Assembly: GCF_004664715.2 (NCBI RefSeq)
Contig: NC_051072.1
Location: 35,348,142 to 35,412,141 of the forward strand
Length of the DNA: 64,000 bases
Direction: 5' to 3'
Origin: Peromyscus leucopus
Lineage: Eukaryota; Chordata; Mammalia; Rodentia; Cricetidae
The notes under the pieces were generated by a model. That model was not told the origin of the DNA and ran no database searches. It saw only the letters and a list, made by a program, of their open reading frames with translations. Below, piece after piece: positions 43,701-56,500 of this stretch. The stretch's first letter is position 1. Each line of letters opens with the position of its first letter. A program made the position numbers and the translations under genes.

Positions 43701-43852
43701 AATTTGATTTTTCTTCTCTAGGAAAAAAGGTCCTAATGCAGCACATGATATGTCCATTCATTTTACACTTATGTTGCACACAGTAGACAAAGTTTCTCCC
43801 ATCCAGGAAACCTCTCTCCTCTATTGACTACTAAACAGCAAACAGGGCATGG
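43701..43852. other. Unique spacer
   Basis: Nothing recognised. Confidence 0.3.
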
Positions 43853-44050
43853 TCTTTCTTTCTTTCTTTCTTTCTTTCTTTTTTTTTTTTTAGTTTTTGG
43901 TTTTTGGTTTTTGGTTTCTGTGTAACAGCTTTGGCTTTGTAGACCAGAACTCGCTTTGTAGACCAGGCTGGCCTTGAACTCATCGAGATCTGCCTGCCTC
44001 TGACTCCTGAGTGCTGGGATTAAAGGTATATGCCTCTACCACCCAGACTA
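43853..44050 (-). repeat. B1 SINE with (CTTT)n tail
   Basis: (CTTT)n at 43853-43880 and a T-run form the tail. gtagaccaggctggccttga, atctgcctgcctctgactcc tgagtgctgggattaaagg show an antisense B1. Confidence 0.85.
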
Positions 44051-44345
44051 TTTCATAAGACACTTACCTTTTAAAAAACATACTCATAGATTTCATGTAG
44101 CTGCCTTACATTCTCATTTTGCTGATTTCATATTTTCCCAGGATAGAATAAAAACAAAGAACTCACTATCTGTGTGATAAGTCTCTCAGCTTTAAGAATG
44201 TCTTCAGTCAAGGATTTCTCAAATACGTCTTCATAATAGGTTCGTATTAAGCATTGTTAATGTATATCATTTCCTACTCTGACAATAAAAAGGTGAAAGA
44301 GATTGTACTTAGAAAAAAAGGGATTTTTTCATATGTATATGTATG
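44051..44345. other. Unique AT-rich sequence
   Basis: Nothing recognised. Confidence 0.3.
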
Positions 44346-44347
44346 CG

Positions 44348-44395
<48 letters not shown>

Positions 44396-44456
44396 GTACA
44401 TGAGCACACAGGTATGCACCGGCACACACACACACTGCACAGGTATACACACATGC

Positions 44457-44504
<48 letters not shown>

Positions 44505-44800
44505 ACACATGAGTGCATAAACGCCCAATGTTGCTACCAGTTCCATCTTATCCGTTGAGGCAGGGTCTCTCCGTCAAACCTAGATCTCACCAACACAGCT
44601 AATCTGGCTAGCAAGGTTGCTGGGAGGCAGGCTGAAGGGAGGGAGTGGGAATCTGCACATCCCTAGCCTCTGCCTTCAAGGCTGGAATCACAGGTGGGTT
44701 ACCATACCCACTCTGCATCCACATGGGGGCTGGTGTTCTGTGGTCTGGTCTTCCTGCTTGCATGGAAAGCCCTTGAACTGCTGCTCAGCCATCTACCCAG
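44346..44800 (-). repeat. B3 SINE with GT and CA blocks
   Basis: After the GT (44350-44392) and CA (44461-44502) blocks come ggcagggtctctccgtcaaa, tctcaccaacacagctaatc tggctagcaagg, cttgcatggaaagcccttga and ctcagccatctacccagcc. This is a B3 on the minus strand with head at the right. The 69-106-codon Cys/Val and His/Thr frames are artefacts. Confidence 0.8.
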
Positions 44801-44929
44801 CCTGGCATTTTGTTTCTCCTCGCAAATCTCCATATCATTTCTACTTCTGTTGTGTAAACTTGAGTTTGCCTGCTAGCAGTATTATCCTGTAGGTGGGAAG
44901 TCTCTGCCAAGGAAGGCTTAAGGTCGGTG
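44801..44929. other. Unique spacer
   Basis: Nothing recognised. Confidence 0.3.
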
Positions 44930-45065
44930 TTAGAAGCATCAGTTTTTCTCATCTACAGAGTGGCAATTAAAATACCTACTTCCCAATTTAGTTAGCTGGT
45001 TGTCAATGTTGTATATAAATGACTATTGAAAGTGCCTGGTATATTGTGAACATTTAAGAAATTGC
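44930..45065 (+). mobile_element. MIR SINE remnant
   Basis: tttttctcatctacagagtg gcaattaaaatacctacttc, aaagtgcctggtatattgtg aacatttaag match the MIR core and 3' end in order. Confidence 0.65.
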
Positions 45066-45150
45066 ATTATTATCCAATTTACTACATGATTGGTTATCTC
45101 TAATTTTTAATGCCCCATGTGCTTATGATTTCCCCTTCATTTATGGTGGA

Positions 45151-45224
45151 CTTTTCCTTCTTTCTTTCCTTCCTTCCTTCCTTCCTTCCTTCCTTCCTTC
45201 CTTCCTTCCTTCCTTCCTTCCTTC
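45151..45224. repeat. (TTCC)n microsatellite
   Basis: About 16 nearly perfect tetranucleotide units. Confidence 0.97.
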
Positions 45225-46324
45225 TTTTGCCATTTGCTGATTTTGGTGACATAAAATAGGTCCAATGGCACTTTTACTTCTATGAAGTAGCACAGATAAT
45301 AAAAATTAACAATGCTGCACTAAATTATTCATATACTCATAGAATGTAACCACTGTAAATAACATTTGACATTTAAAAAGCCCAAGGTTTTCAAAACAGG
45401 CCCTGTGTTTTAATGTGTTTCAGCCCAAGAGCCACCCAAATGAGCTACTTTGTCTCCAGTAAAGAAACCACAAGTCATGGGGAAACCCTCTAAGAAAGAG
45501 AAGGTTCAGAAGGACAGACTGGGCTTACAGTCAGTGATGTGGGTGAAGGAAAGTGGACTTTTGTCTGGGTTGGAGGCTGCCAGGGAGGCCCAGGTGAGTC
45601 TATGACCGGGTAGCTGAGGAAAGCATACCCAGAAAGAGGGGATGCAGCAGAAGTCTCTCAGATTAGCAAGAAGGACTGTCTGGTCTTTTTTTCTTTTTTT
45701 TTTTTTTTGTGGTCCAGATGATGTTCAGACTTTGGCCTGTGCTCAGACAAGATAGGGAGTGGTCTTGTTTGTGTCTTGATCTAGTATGGTCAACCCCGAT
45801 GTTTTGGGAGCTTGTCTATGTAAAACAGAAGACCAGAGCTCATCACCAAGGGCCAGGCTAGTTCCCAATGCCGAAGACAGAGTTGGGAGTGTCAGGCCAG
45901 GCTCCAGAAATCCAGCTGCTTTGCTCACTCTTGCCTGCTACATTAGTATGCTCTGCAATAGAACTGAAGAGTGGGTGATGGACTTTGTTCTAATAAATTT
46001 TATGGCAATGGGGCTTGAGACAAGGAATTTGGAATTCTTGAAAGGGCTGGAATAACAGTTCAGATCTCAGAATCTAGGAACAACCCCGGGGTTGTTAAAC
46101 AGGTCCCCCCACCCAGTAATGCTAACTCTTTTATTCCCCACCCTGCTGCCTATGAAATCACCACTGACACGGTTGGCTTCAGGAACACATTAGCTCATTT
46201 GCTCCTAATGATAGGGAACCACTGCTAATCCTCAGCCGCTCTACCTCCTCTGAGCCCTATGCTTGGCTGTCATTGCTCCAGTGACCAGAGCACAGAGACC
46301 TCAGTTGCTCCTACCCCTGAGTAA
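45225..46324. other. 1.1 kb unique sequence
   Basis: Contains a T-run (45685-45708) and an 18-bp perfect palindrome at 46079-46096. No repeat or exon recognised. Confidence 0.35.
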
Positions 46325-46740
46325 CCCCACTCAGTATCCAAAAGACTGGGTAATTTACACAGAAAATCAGTGTATTTCTCATAGTTACAGAAGCTGGGAG
46401 ATTCAAGATGAAGGTGCCAGCGTCGGGCTTGGACCTTCCTGCTGTGTCCTTCTATGATAGGAGGGAGAGGGGCGAGAGTAGAGAGGGAGAAATGAGGGGA
46501 GGGGAGGGGAGGGGAGGGGAGGGAAGGGGAGGGAAGGGGAGGGGAGAGGAAAGGCGGGAAGGGTGCTATAGGAAGGAACATCCTTTTACCAGGAACCTAT
46601 TGCCATGAGGACTCCCGCGATGGCAGACCTAATCCATTCACAGGGCCTCGGCCTCTTTATAGTTCTACCTTCCAATGTCATCGCACCAAGTTTCTTACAT
46701 ACGGACCTCAGGGGGCCCGTGAAAACCACACAGCGTTCAC
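46325..46740 (-). mobile_element. MaLR LTR relic, antisense, carrying a (GGGGA)n expansion
   Basis: agactgggtaatttacacag and gtatttctcatagttacaga before, ttgccatgaggactcccgcg and cacagggcctcggcctcttt, catcgcaccaagtttcttac after. These fit an antisense MaLR split by the purine repeat at 46494-46553. Confidence 0.5.
46494..46553. repeat. (GGGGA)n purine tract
   Basis: About 60 bp of ggggaggggaggggagggaa; could form triplex or quadruplex DNA. Confidence 0.95.
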
Positions 46741-46807
46741 CCTTGCTGACAGAAGCCACCTGAGCTGCAGAAGCCCGGGCCAGTAAATTCACCACGAGCC
46801 CTGAGCA

Positions 46808-46930
46808 GAAGCCAGGGGGACTGGATTTCAGCCTGCTTTGGTCACTAATTTGCTGTATGAAGTTAGAAAAGCATCATGACCTTTCTGGGTGTTACTCTCT
46901 GTGATCAAGTTAATCTGGTTGATATCCAAG
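46808..46930 (+). mobile_element. Possible MIR remnant
   Basis: ggatttcagcctgctttggt cactaatttgctgtatgaag ttag resembles MIR (tggctctgccacttactagc tgtgtgacc). Weak. Confidence 0.4.
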
Positions 46931-47195
46931 TGTCTTTCTGATCCTGGAATTCTATAATAAGTATAGACTTATTAAATTTGTCTTAAATATATTTGTTTTA
47001 AAGGCATTTCACGTAACAATTTTCCTTATTACTCAGAGTAAAAATAACAGGACTTCAAATGACCCCTAATTATCATTTCCTCTCTCAGTATTATTATCCT
47101 TCTGTATTGAACCGTGCTGACTTACGGAACCAGTGTGTAAAAATGACACCCAAGGCTAGATCACAAAAATGTTCAGTTTCTCTCTTCTTTTGCTG
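46931..47195. other. Unique AT-rich sequence
   Basis: Nothing recognised. Confidence 0.3.
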
Positions 47196-47338
47196 TGCTT
47201 TGTTTTGAGACAGAGTCTTGCTACAGTCTACACTAGACTTGAACTCACTATGTAGCCCAAGCTAGCCTCAAATTCACCATCCTCCTGTCTTTACCTGCCA
47301 AGTGTTGGGATAACAGGCATTTACCACCACACCTAGCT
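47196..47338 (-). repeat. Old B1/PB1-like SINE
   Basis: tttgagacagagtcttgcta, cttgaactcactatgtagcc caagctagcctcaaattcac, gccaagtgttgggataacag gcatttaccaccacacctag. Diverged antisense 7SL-derived SINE. Confidence 0.75.
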
Positions 47339-47589
47339 CTAACTTCTGTTTTTTGCTTCCTTGGATTACTTACACCCATGAAGCCAGCCGCCGTGTCGAG
47401 GACATGCACAAAGGGAGGTCCCTGTGGTGAGGACTGAGGCCTCATGCCAGCCGCAGAACACCAACCTACAAGCCACACAATGCCACCTTGGAAGTGAATA
47501 GTTTAGATTTATCTCTGGGCAAGTCTCTAGTAGAGATCAGATTTCCCTTACCATAATAAAGAACTTGGCACAATTGTCTTAAAAGTGGG

Positions 47590-47900
47590 AAGGTCAGTTT
47601 CCTCACAGTTTCACGGCATTCAGCTAGTTGCCTCGTCATTTTAAGGCCGACCGTGAGGTAGTCCGTTAAGGAAGGAACACAAGACAGAAAGCGTTCAGCT
47701 CATGGCAGCTGGGGAGAGAGAAGAGGAGACGGTCCCACTCTCTCAATGTCCCTTACAAATCCACACCCTTAATAGGCTAACTTCCTCCCACTGGGCTGAC
47801 ATTCCTAAAGAATCTGTCGCTTCCCATTGATGCCATGGCCTGGAGAAGAAAGCCTTCATTTCATGCATGGTCATTTCATATGAAACGCTGAGGCCGAGAC
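47590..47900 (-). mobile_element. Probable MaLR-like LTR relic, antisense
   Basis: gttcagctcatggcagctgg, ctaacttcctcccactgggc, catggtcatttcatatgaaa fit the antisense relic family of 24030. Low-scoring by eye. Confidence 0.4.
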
Positions 47901-48523
47901 ACCCATATCAGCCACACATGGACTTCTGGTTCGCAGAAGCTGTGTGTGATTATAAACAGTTAACGGCTTCTTGAGCTGTTCTAGGAGAAGTGTTGGTTGG
48001 CTGGGTCGGAAAACAGATGCGTTCCTCAGTTAGCATGCAAAATAGCTTGAGGATTTATTTGCTTATCCTTCTCTGATCTACAGCTGGGAGTCTCTGAGAC
48101 TGAATCTACACATATCAGAGCATTAAAAAGTGTATAAATCAGAATCAAAATTATTTCTGAGAAATTAAAAAAAAAACCATGATAATGAATCGACAGGAAA
48201 AGGCCTTATTGTTCATGTACTAAATAGCACATATTTTTTTGGGCAGAGTACCAAGCCTTTGATGTTTATCACAAGGCGAATATGTGCTTTGAAAAATAAA
48301 ACTAACAGAAACCTCATAGATAAAGCGATTCTACTAGCATCTAGACGAAGGGATAATGCTGACTTTATATGGAACAAGCATGTATATATGTTAATGAAAT
48401 TGCCTGCTCATGGATGACTTTGGGGTCTATTCTAAAAGGTAAAGATTTCATGCTAATTTTTTACATTTTATGTTGGCTTAAAATTTCACTTAAGAAAGAA
48501 CTCTTTAAGAAAACTTACCATTA
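47901..48523. other. Unique sequence
   Basis: Nothing recognised. Confidence 0.35.
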
Positions 48524-48965
48524 TGGTTTGGATGTAAAATGTACCCCCCACCCCCACCCCCAGAGCGCATGTGTTGAAGACTTGGCCCCTAGTCCAGGAG
48601 TGCTCAGAGGGGGGATGTTTGAGAGGTGACTGGAACCTGAGGATATTGACTTTTTATAACACAGTGGCATGTTGGTGCTGGAGGTGGTGGAACCTTTATT
48701 TGGGGACCCGTTAGAAGAAGTAGGTGACTATGGGGGTGTCCTTAAACAGTCCTGGGACCTGAGCTCCTTCCGATTGTTGTCTTTGCTTCCTGGTTGCCAC
48801 GGATTGGGTGGTGTTCCTCTACCACACCCTCTTGCCATGATATATTATTGTACTATCTGGCCACATGCCTAAACCAATTGGCCATAGACCAAAAGCTCTG
48901 AAACCACAAGCCGAAATGAACCTTTTCTCAGAGATTTTGTCAGGAATTAACACACTTGGCTATGT
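48524..48965 (+). mobile_element. Old MaLR-like LTR relic
   Basis: attatggtttggatgtaaaa tg, gcatgtgttgaagacttggc ccctagtcc, ggtggtggaaccttta, cttgccatgatatatt, gaaaccacaagccgaaatga acctttt. Sense copy of the family at 24030 and 7590, with a CCCCCACCCCC run near 48545. Confidence 0.6.
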
Positions 48966-49559
48966 GCTCGCTCATTTACTCTCAACAGTATTCTTTCCCA
49001 GGTTCTGCGTCCCTGTGCGTATAAAGGCCCAGCTGCTTACAGAGTAGCAAGCAGCCTTCCACTCACGTGAAAAAGGAGAGGGCATACATTTCAGAGACTC
49101 TATCGAGCAGAAGTCTGACTTGTAAGTCTCAAAAACCTAATAAGAATCAGGTTTAGCAAAAAGATGAATTTCCTGGATGGTCATTACAGCTTCCTGGAAT
49201 TCAAATCAGAGCCAAGTTCAGATGCAGCTGAGGTCTCAGGCGCAGATGGAGCCCGGGGCTGGAAAGCGACCAGCTAGCTCTCCATCTCCCAGGCTGGAGT
49301 CTGCATCTCCGGGCGCTTGCTTCGCCTTGTGGCTGGCTGCTTTTCTTCTGGGTGGGAACGCGGTTGTTGCCAGTTCCCGTGATTTATGTTTTCAGTTGAA
49401 GCCGTTGGAGACTTGCTCTTTGCTCTCAGATGTTGGGTGCCCGTGAACTCTAACCAGGGGAGGGTGACATGTTGTTCAACATGGCTGCTTCTTCAGAAGC
49501 TGGGGAGGGGAGGGTGGAAAGAGGGTGGGTTGGGAAGACAGAACAATTTGTTCCGTGCA
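48966..49559. other. Unique sequence
   Basis: The 89-codon plus ORF near 49177 has no known domain. Nothing else recognised. Confidence 0.35.
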
Positions 49560-49975
49560 TTAGGTTCCCAGGGCTGCCTTCACAAAGTACCACAAATTGG
49601 TAGTTTAAATGTCGGAAATGTATTATCTCACGGTTCTCGAAGCTGACGGTTCAGGATAAAGGTGCTGGCAACATTCCTTCCTTCTGAAGAGGCTGAGTCT
49701 GTTCCTGGCTTTTCTCCCGATGTCTAGTAGTTTGATAGCAATTTCTAGCTATCTTTGGCTAGTAGAAGCATCTCCCACCGTCACACTTTCCAGGCTCTGT
49801 GTTGGTGCCCTTGTATAAAGACACCGCATTAGTCATTTCAGATTAAGGGCCCACCATAGTATGACTTCATCTTAAATGAACCGATCGTATTTGCAATCAC
49901 CCTACTCCCAAATAAGGTCACGTTCTGAGGTCCCGGAAGCCAGGTGGGGGCTCAACACATGAATTGTGAGGAGAG
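49560..49975 (-). mobile_element. MLT1 MaLR LTR, antisense
   Basis: gttcccagggctgccttcac aaagtaccacaaattggtag tttaaatg, gaaatgtattatctcacggt tct, aagggcccaccatagtatga, actcccaaataaggtcacgt tctgaggt, caacacatgaattgtg. Clear antisense MLT1. Confidence 0.8.
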
Positions 49976-50964
49976 AGCACTTTATTCGACCTATAACTTT
50001 TTGTACACACAAGTGCTCTGTATACATTATGACCAAGATTGAAGAATGGAGGCCACTCTGACTCTCTATGTGTTATATGTTCCCTCTTCCAAGAAAAGAA
50101 AGTAAGTAGCAGAACTGAATTTAGAAAAATAAGTGGGGACTTTTTTCTTCTTTCTTTAACTAGGGGAGGGGAGAAACTACCCCGACACGGAGTGATACAG
50201 ACTATCACAGAATGTCACCAGCCCCGAGGGCTAATGTGTCACAGCAGCCGGTAAGCACAGTCTCACACAACCCTCCATCCAAGGTCTCTTATTTGCCTAA
50301 GGCAGGGAACTAGTCGATGTTAATGGAAATCAATAGGACGAAAAGCTTACCTTGTGCTGTCCAGGGAACCTTAACAAGACACAGGAGCAGACAGAGTTTG
50401 TCAAGAACGAGATAGTTCAGAATAGTGTTCCGCTTCCTCATCGATCGCCAAGGATGCTGGGATGGGGGTGGGGGCGCTTCCGTTTGCCATCTGAGAGTGT
50501 CAGTGGGATTCTGCCCCTCGTCCTGCCTGGGGCACTGGAGAATTAAAACCCACAGGTGCCCTGCTGCCTGAACATTTGGGGAAAAGCTGAAATGCAGCAA
50601 GTGGATTCTGTGGTCCCCTGAGGGAACAGTGGAGGGTCTCTACTGAAGCCATGGCACTTAGCAAGCACATAAGATATGAGAGGGATGCCCATGGACCAAA
50701 TCCCTAACCTGTCATCGATCACACTTTTCCTCGGGAGAGACTGATACGCATCCAACTGAACTGAATTTGATCCTTTAAATACCATAAATTGACAAGATAA
50801 ATATTTCCGTCATCTAACTGGAAAATTAGCATAATAGAATCCCTCTGATCAGAAAATTCAGCGACAAACTGAGTGTGGGAAGATGAAATACTATTTTTTT
50901 GTTATTGCTTTCATGGATCAGGCTGTGCACATGCATTTGGTTTGTTTAGCGAACCAGAGGGGTG
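49976..50964. other. 1 kb unique sequence
   Basis: Nothing recognised; overlapping ORFs of 71-96 codons on both strands lack domains. Confidence 0.35.
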
Positions 50965-51055
50965 TGTTATTTTTATTCCCCCTTTGACAGAGAGGAAGCC
51001 TGAGGCTCAGTGAGGTTGAGAAACTTGAACTCAAAACCGAGTTGGTGTGAATTGT
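50965..51055 (+). mobile_element. MIR SINE remnant
   Basis: tttattccccctttgacaga gaggaagcctgaggctcagt gaggttgagaaacttgaact follows the conserved MIR core closely. Confidence 0.7.
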
Positions 51056-52224
51056 GTGGCATGCAATTGTAGCTTAGGAAAGCCGTCCCAAAAAAAACCA
51101 AGAGAGCAAGTCCTTTCCGTATTGATGCTTACAGTTCACATACCATGGAAACTTTCTCTCCAAGGTCAGACTGTTGCTGGCAGAGAGAATTGGGTTTCAG
51201 CTTGCATTTCTCCTTTATAAGAGAGTGTTATTTATTATTATTGTCAAAACGATGCGAAAAACATCCTCCCTTCGTGTCTTCCTGGGGTGTCTAAGGAGAG
51301 ACTCCTTATCATCTCAGAGAGCAAAGGCAACATGGACGTCTGCTTTGTTTAAGAGTGGGAGGGGGTCACCATCTTTGGGAACAATAACTTAGACCACGAC
51401 TTTTCAAAACCAAGTTTTGTGTGAATTTGATAAAAAATCTTAATTGAATCCCTATTTTGAGGTACTAGTTCTGTGAAGAACTTGCCAAGTGTGCTAAGAG
51501 AATCACACTGTCTTCCCGCACCCCAAAAAATAAAGCCAGTTGCCACATTGAAAAGTCTGTGAAAAAACGTCCATTTACGTGTGTCTAAAGTTTTATCTGC
51601 CTTCACAAGCATGGTTGGCCCCTTTGCTTGCACTTTACAGTAACAAATTCAAATTATATCTTACTTTATGACATTTATTTTTTACAGAAATTCCTTGATG
51701 GAGGAGGGGGGTGTTCAAGTGATATTTACTGAGAAGATAGATTCAAGAGTTCTACTCCTCAGCTACGAGAGGCACGCAGGCACTGGTTCAAATTTACGAA
51801 GCTCCTTCGTGACCTCAGAAGATGTGATAAGGAAAGCCTGAGCGTGGAAGGCAAAACACACACTGGGCTGAATCACACACACACAGTGCTTTGCTTCTTC
51901 TTCAAAGCCGCTGTCTGGACACAGTACAGTAACTTTCCTCTTTCGACACAGGCAGTGAACCGCAGAGAAGCCCTGAGGTCTGCAGTTCTGCGGAGGGGCT
52001 CTTTAAAATGCTGACTCTCTGCCGTGGAAGATGCTCAGGACGCTGAGCAAAGAGAAAACTGCCAGTCACACAACACTGTGGACAGTGTAAAGCCATTTGC
52101 CAGGGAAAACAGATCAGATGGATACATGAATTATGACTCAATGTGAGGCAACACTATATTATAGCACACAGGAGGGCAACCCTGAAGGGACCCAAGAGAA
52201 GCGCTCCACATTTGTTCCTTTGCA
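51056..52224. other. 1.2 kb unique sequence
   Basis: Nothing recognised beyond short acacacaca runs near 51885. Confidence 0.35.
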
Positions 52225-52265
<41 letters not shown>

Positions 52266-52430
52266 CATGTGCATGTGCACACGCGCTCCCTGGTACATGT
52301 GTGAAGGTCGAGGGACAACTTGCAGGAGGAAATTTTCTTTTTACCGTGTAATCCCAGAGATGGAATTCAGGTCCTTAAGTTTGGCAGCAAGTACCTTTAC
52401 CCACTGAGCCATCTGGTTGGTTCAAGGTAC
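52225..52430 (-). repeat. tRNA-derived SINE with (GT)n tail
   Basis: (GT)n at 52228-52262, then tgtgaaggtcgagggacaac ttgcaggagg, ggaattcaggtccttaagtt tggcagcaagtacctttacc cactgagccatctgg. Antisense B2/B3-class element as at 7318. Confidence 0.8.
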
Positions 52431-53482
52431 ATGCTTTTAAAAGTGTCTTTCCAGTGGCATGTGAAGTCCTTAGAGTTAACTCTTTAGAGTTAAGTGTGTT
52501 GCACAATAGGTCCTCACCAAAATAATAATGGAAGACTCCCTTCCTCTGAGGTCATTCTCCTTTCTCCTCCCCCTCCTCCCATATTTACCTGTGGGGAGGG
52601 AACTTTGCAAAGGAAAGACTTTGGAGCCATTTAGAAATGGGGGGTAGGGGTGATGGTGTTCCTCCCTTCCAACACTTACTCCACTCCTCAAGGTTGGGGA
52701 CCAGTCAGACCAAGTGAGTCAGATTGTTCAAGCAGAGACGAGGCCAACATCCTGAGATCTGAATCTCTGGTAAATTTCCAGAGCGCTATAATCTGGGCCT
52801 CACCTGGTGTATTTGCTGGTGATATTATCTTTTATTGTAACACACTAGACGTCCTCTATAGGTAGGTACTACGGAGAGATTACGGGATGGATGCATCCAC
52901 TAAATGCTTGCGTGTGGAATTCATTGTCTTACCCTCTCCTGGCCACTGTGGACTTGACCAGCCTCATTCCACCCACTCCTTTTCATATTAGGTGTATTCT
53001 AGGCTCCCTGGACCCCTTGCTACTCCCCTGAAACATGGCGGGGTCATGCCCCTCATTTTCCTATGCCATGTTTAGGTCTTGGGAAGGCTGACTCCACCTT
53101 TAGCCTGCAGTCTCGCTTCCAGGAGTGTTTTCCCTCTTCTGTCACCCTCCTGGAGGCCTCTCTGGGTGACCCACAGTTACTAAGAGCTGTACCAGACTCC
53201 CACCTTTGTGGTAACTGTCTAAAGACAGGAGCAAGGGCTGGTGTGCTCTTCAGTCCCCAGGGCCTACCTACAATGACAGAGCCATTTCCTAGAGTGGGGA
53301 CTCAGTCTTGCACTTAGAGGAGACTAAGTTCATGCATCACTCATCTCTGAATCTAGAAGTGATTGGGCTGGCACAACTACATGGCTTGAATTAATCTGTG
53401 TGGGTGCCCAAGGCTGGTTGCTCTCCCTCGGCAGTATTTTACCGTATAAGATTTTGCCAGCCCTGGTGGTGTAGAAAGGGTT
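52431..53482. other. 1 kb unique sequence
   Basis: Nothing recognised. Confidence 0.35.
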
Positions 53483-53560
53483 GGGAATGTAGTTCAATAG
53501 TACGTTTCTTGCCTAGCATGTGTAAGACCCTGGTTTCCATCTCCAGGAGTGAAGAAAAGG
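53483..53560 (+). repeat. ID-like SINE
   Basis: gttgggaatgtagttcaata gtacgtttcttgcctagcat gtgtaagaccctggtttcca. ID/BC1-like order with decayed B box. Confidence 0.65.
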
Positions 53561-56500
53561 ATGATTTTTACTTGGATCTTAGCTATCTAGAACACGCCTC
53601 AGCTTTGTTGTTAAAGTTTGGCTGGGTGACCAAATTGTGGCCAGTGGAATGTGAACAGAGTATCATGTGTGTTCCGTCTTCCATTCTGTCTAGAACATGG
53701 ATGATTCTGGTGATGTAATGCCAGAATCTCAATGGGCATCCTGGAGCTAGCAGCAGTTGTTAGAACCATAGGCCTGGAGCAAAAGAAAACGTTCTTTACA
53801 TCTGGAAGATAGATGTAGGGACCAGGCAGGTAGAACTGGAAAAAGCAGAAGTGGGAAACTATAGCAGAAACTGATACAACATTTGTGATGTATTTATGTA
53901 ATAGTAATATAGACCTATAAAAATGAAAGCATACTGCTACTTGCAACAATGAGACTGTCCTGCAAAGCACACTCGAAAATAAATACCCAAAGCTAGTAAA
54001 GACTAAAATGAGACAAAGCAATCATCAGTGATGTCAGTGTGAGAACCCAAGTTACATTTGAAGTTTCACTTACTATTCCTTAGAGATCCATGGCAAAAAC
54101 GCCTCTGATCTGCAAGCCCCTTGCCCAAGGACAGACAGTTCCTGAAATGCTGGTGGCTTTTGTTTATGGGAGACAGCAAGCCACGTGTTTTCACTCCCCT
54201 AAACAGGTTTGTTTGACCCATCTGCACCAGACACACTGGACCACATGTGGGCGGGAGGTTCACGGGCAGGAAATACGTCAGGATGTGTGCTGTCCCCTGA
54301 TTGGACCTGATGGGAAATACTTAAGCCACTGCAAACTGTGACTTGGGGCCATTTCCCAGGGACCTGGATATGGACCTGAACCTGGATATGGACCTGGCTG
54401 GAGCCCATTCGGTATTTAACTCAAGCTTGCTTCAAATTTGACTTTAAGTTGTGGTAGTGGTCTTATTCTCAACCGGTGGGATTAACACCAGAAAGCAGAG
54501 TAGTGCTTTCAGGTTGATGTTGGGGCTGGAGTGAGGACAGGAGGGGCAGCTACGGGTTGGTGGTAACTCTACACTTCTTGGTTTGAGTCCATGGGTGTGG
54601 CCACGTGGCAAAGCTCTGGGCTCGCACTGTTTTGCACCCTTTCCTGTAGATTGAAACTTAGGAATGTATTGGCTTACTTTTAAATGACTTTTATTTTGGT
54701 CTTTTAAATAAAAAGAAGGTCAGCTGTGCAAACACTAGCCCTTCCCTAGTCAACACTAATGTGTAGACCAGGACAAGAGCACGTCTGTATGACTGGGAAG
54801 GGACCGGTAGCCATAGACACTCGCAAACGGCTTCTTTGAACAGCTGCTCCAGAAGAAAAGCCTTCCCAAATCATCTCAGTGCAGTATGGAGCCCTGGGCC
54901 TCGTGTACAGATTCATAGGCAATGAGCTTGTTTCATTTTGCCCACATTTCTGTCTGATAAGGAAATAAATGTATTTGACAGAAGAAAGAATTCCCTCAGA
55001 CAAAAAATAAGTTCGGGGTGGGGGAAAGACAGCGTTAGTCTCAATTCTGAGGACTCAAGAGAAAATGGATAGGAGGTTTAAAAGAAAGACTTTTCTGTCC
55101 TGGAAAAGATTAAATAAGTCACATTCTTTCTCAGCAACTAGAACATCTACTAAGGAAATCCCAGCTGCTCCTAACAAATACATTCGGTGGCTTTGCCAGA
55201 GAGAGACTATTATCGCAAGAGGAAAAAAATGAAAGCAGCAATAATAAACAAAATGTCCTGACAAAGCCGTGCTGAAGACAAGAGGGAGAGAAAGCAGTTC
55301 CCACCTTAAGATCGACACACATCCTGAAGAGCTGCTTCTCCTGAACACCTGGAATTCTCACGGCCCTGGTAGCCAAGAGCCAAGAGAATTTTCCAAACGT
55401 GCCTTGTGCCCGTTTGAACAGAAGAGGGGGGAAGGAAGGGATGAAATGCCCCCATATAATATACAACATGACCAAAGTCTTTCTGGCATCTTAAGACAAA
55501 ATAGGGCCGGGACTACTGATTTGGGGACATTGGGAAATCATGGCTCCTTGAAGGTAATTCCACAAGGCTCAAGCAACTGTGTAATGTCCAGGAGGACACA
55601 GTGAGTTTGCGTGACCTGGTTTTCCTTGGACTCACACTCTAGGGCAGAAGGGAGGAGCCAGAAGAATTTGTCTGACCTTGCTCTGGGTCAACACTGCTGA
55701 GGCTTTCCAGCGTTCCCATCATAACAATGGCGTGCTTACAGCCTTTCAGGTCCCGTGACCATCTGTGCTCTGCTTCCCTCCTGGGAGGGTGCCTGCTGGG
55801 TTTTGTCACACAGAAGACAGACACTCTTCCACAAGGGCTCTGATGACTATTCTTCAAGTACTGAGTGTGTCCCTTCCTACTTCTGCAGTTGTTGGCCAGT
55901 TGGTCCTCTCTCTTCTCTGTCAAGGCCACCAAATGTGATGATGCCTTCCTTCCTGTCTCCCGCCCATTTTGGGTGGGTGTAGCTCGAACTATTCTGGCCT
56001 TTTCCGATCCCAACCCCAAGCAGGAGCCACCAATGCCCTCCAGTTCTCCACTGGGCCTTCAACAGTGACTGCCTGAGGTTCCCTAGGTCCCAACTCCCAA
56101 ATGAATCACATTCTTACACTACTACCTTTGACCCGACCCTTTAGCTGGCTAGAGGAAAGTTCCTGGTTTATTATGCTCTCTCTGACTTGGGCCAGTCACC
56201 TTGAACCAAGCTTGTATGCCAGACAGTCTCCCTAGAGTAATCTTCCCAGAAAGGACTATCTTCCAAGAGAGTCCAGGCGTGTGGATCCTGGGGAACACGT
56301 CTTAAACACAAGGAGACTGGAGTCTTACCAGCATGGCCCTGATATTATTCCCCTCAGTGCTCATGTCTCTGATCTTGTCTTAAGCTGGTCTGTTCTAGAA
56401 AGTACAAACTCTCCTTCAATTTTCACATGATCCGCAATGGAGCTGGCAGCTTCACTGAAACAAAAAGAACAGCACTCCTAAATGGGCTGAGGAGGGGCAT

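Noticed and set aside
53611..54021. 136-codon minus-strand ORF
   Set aside because: No recognisable domain, AT-rich, no splice support.
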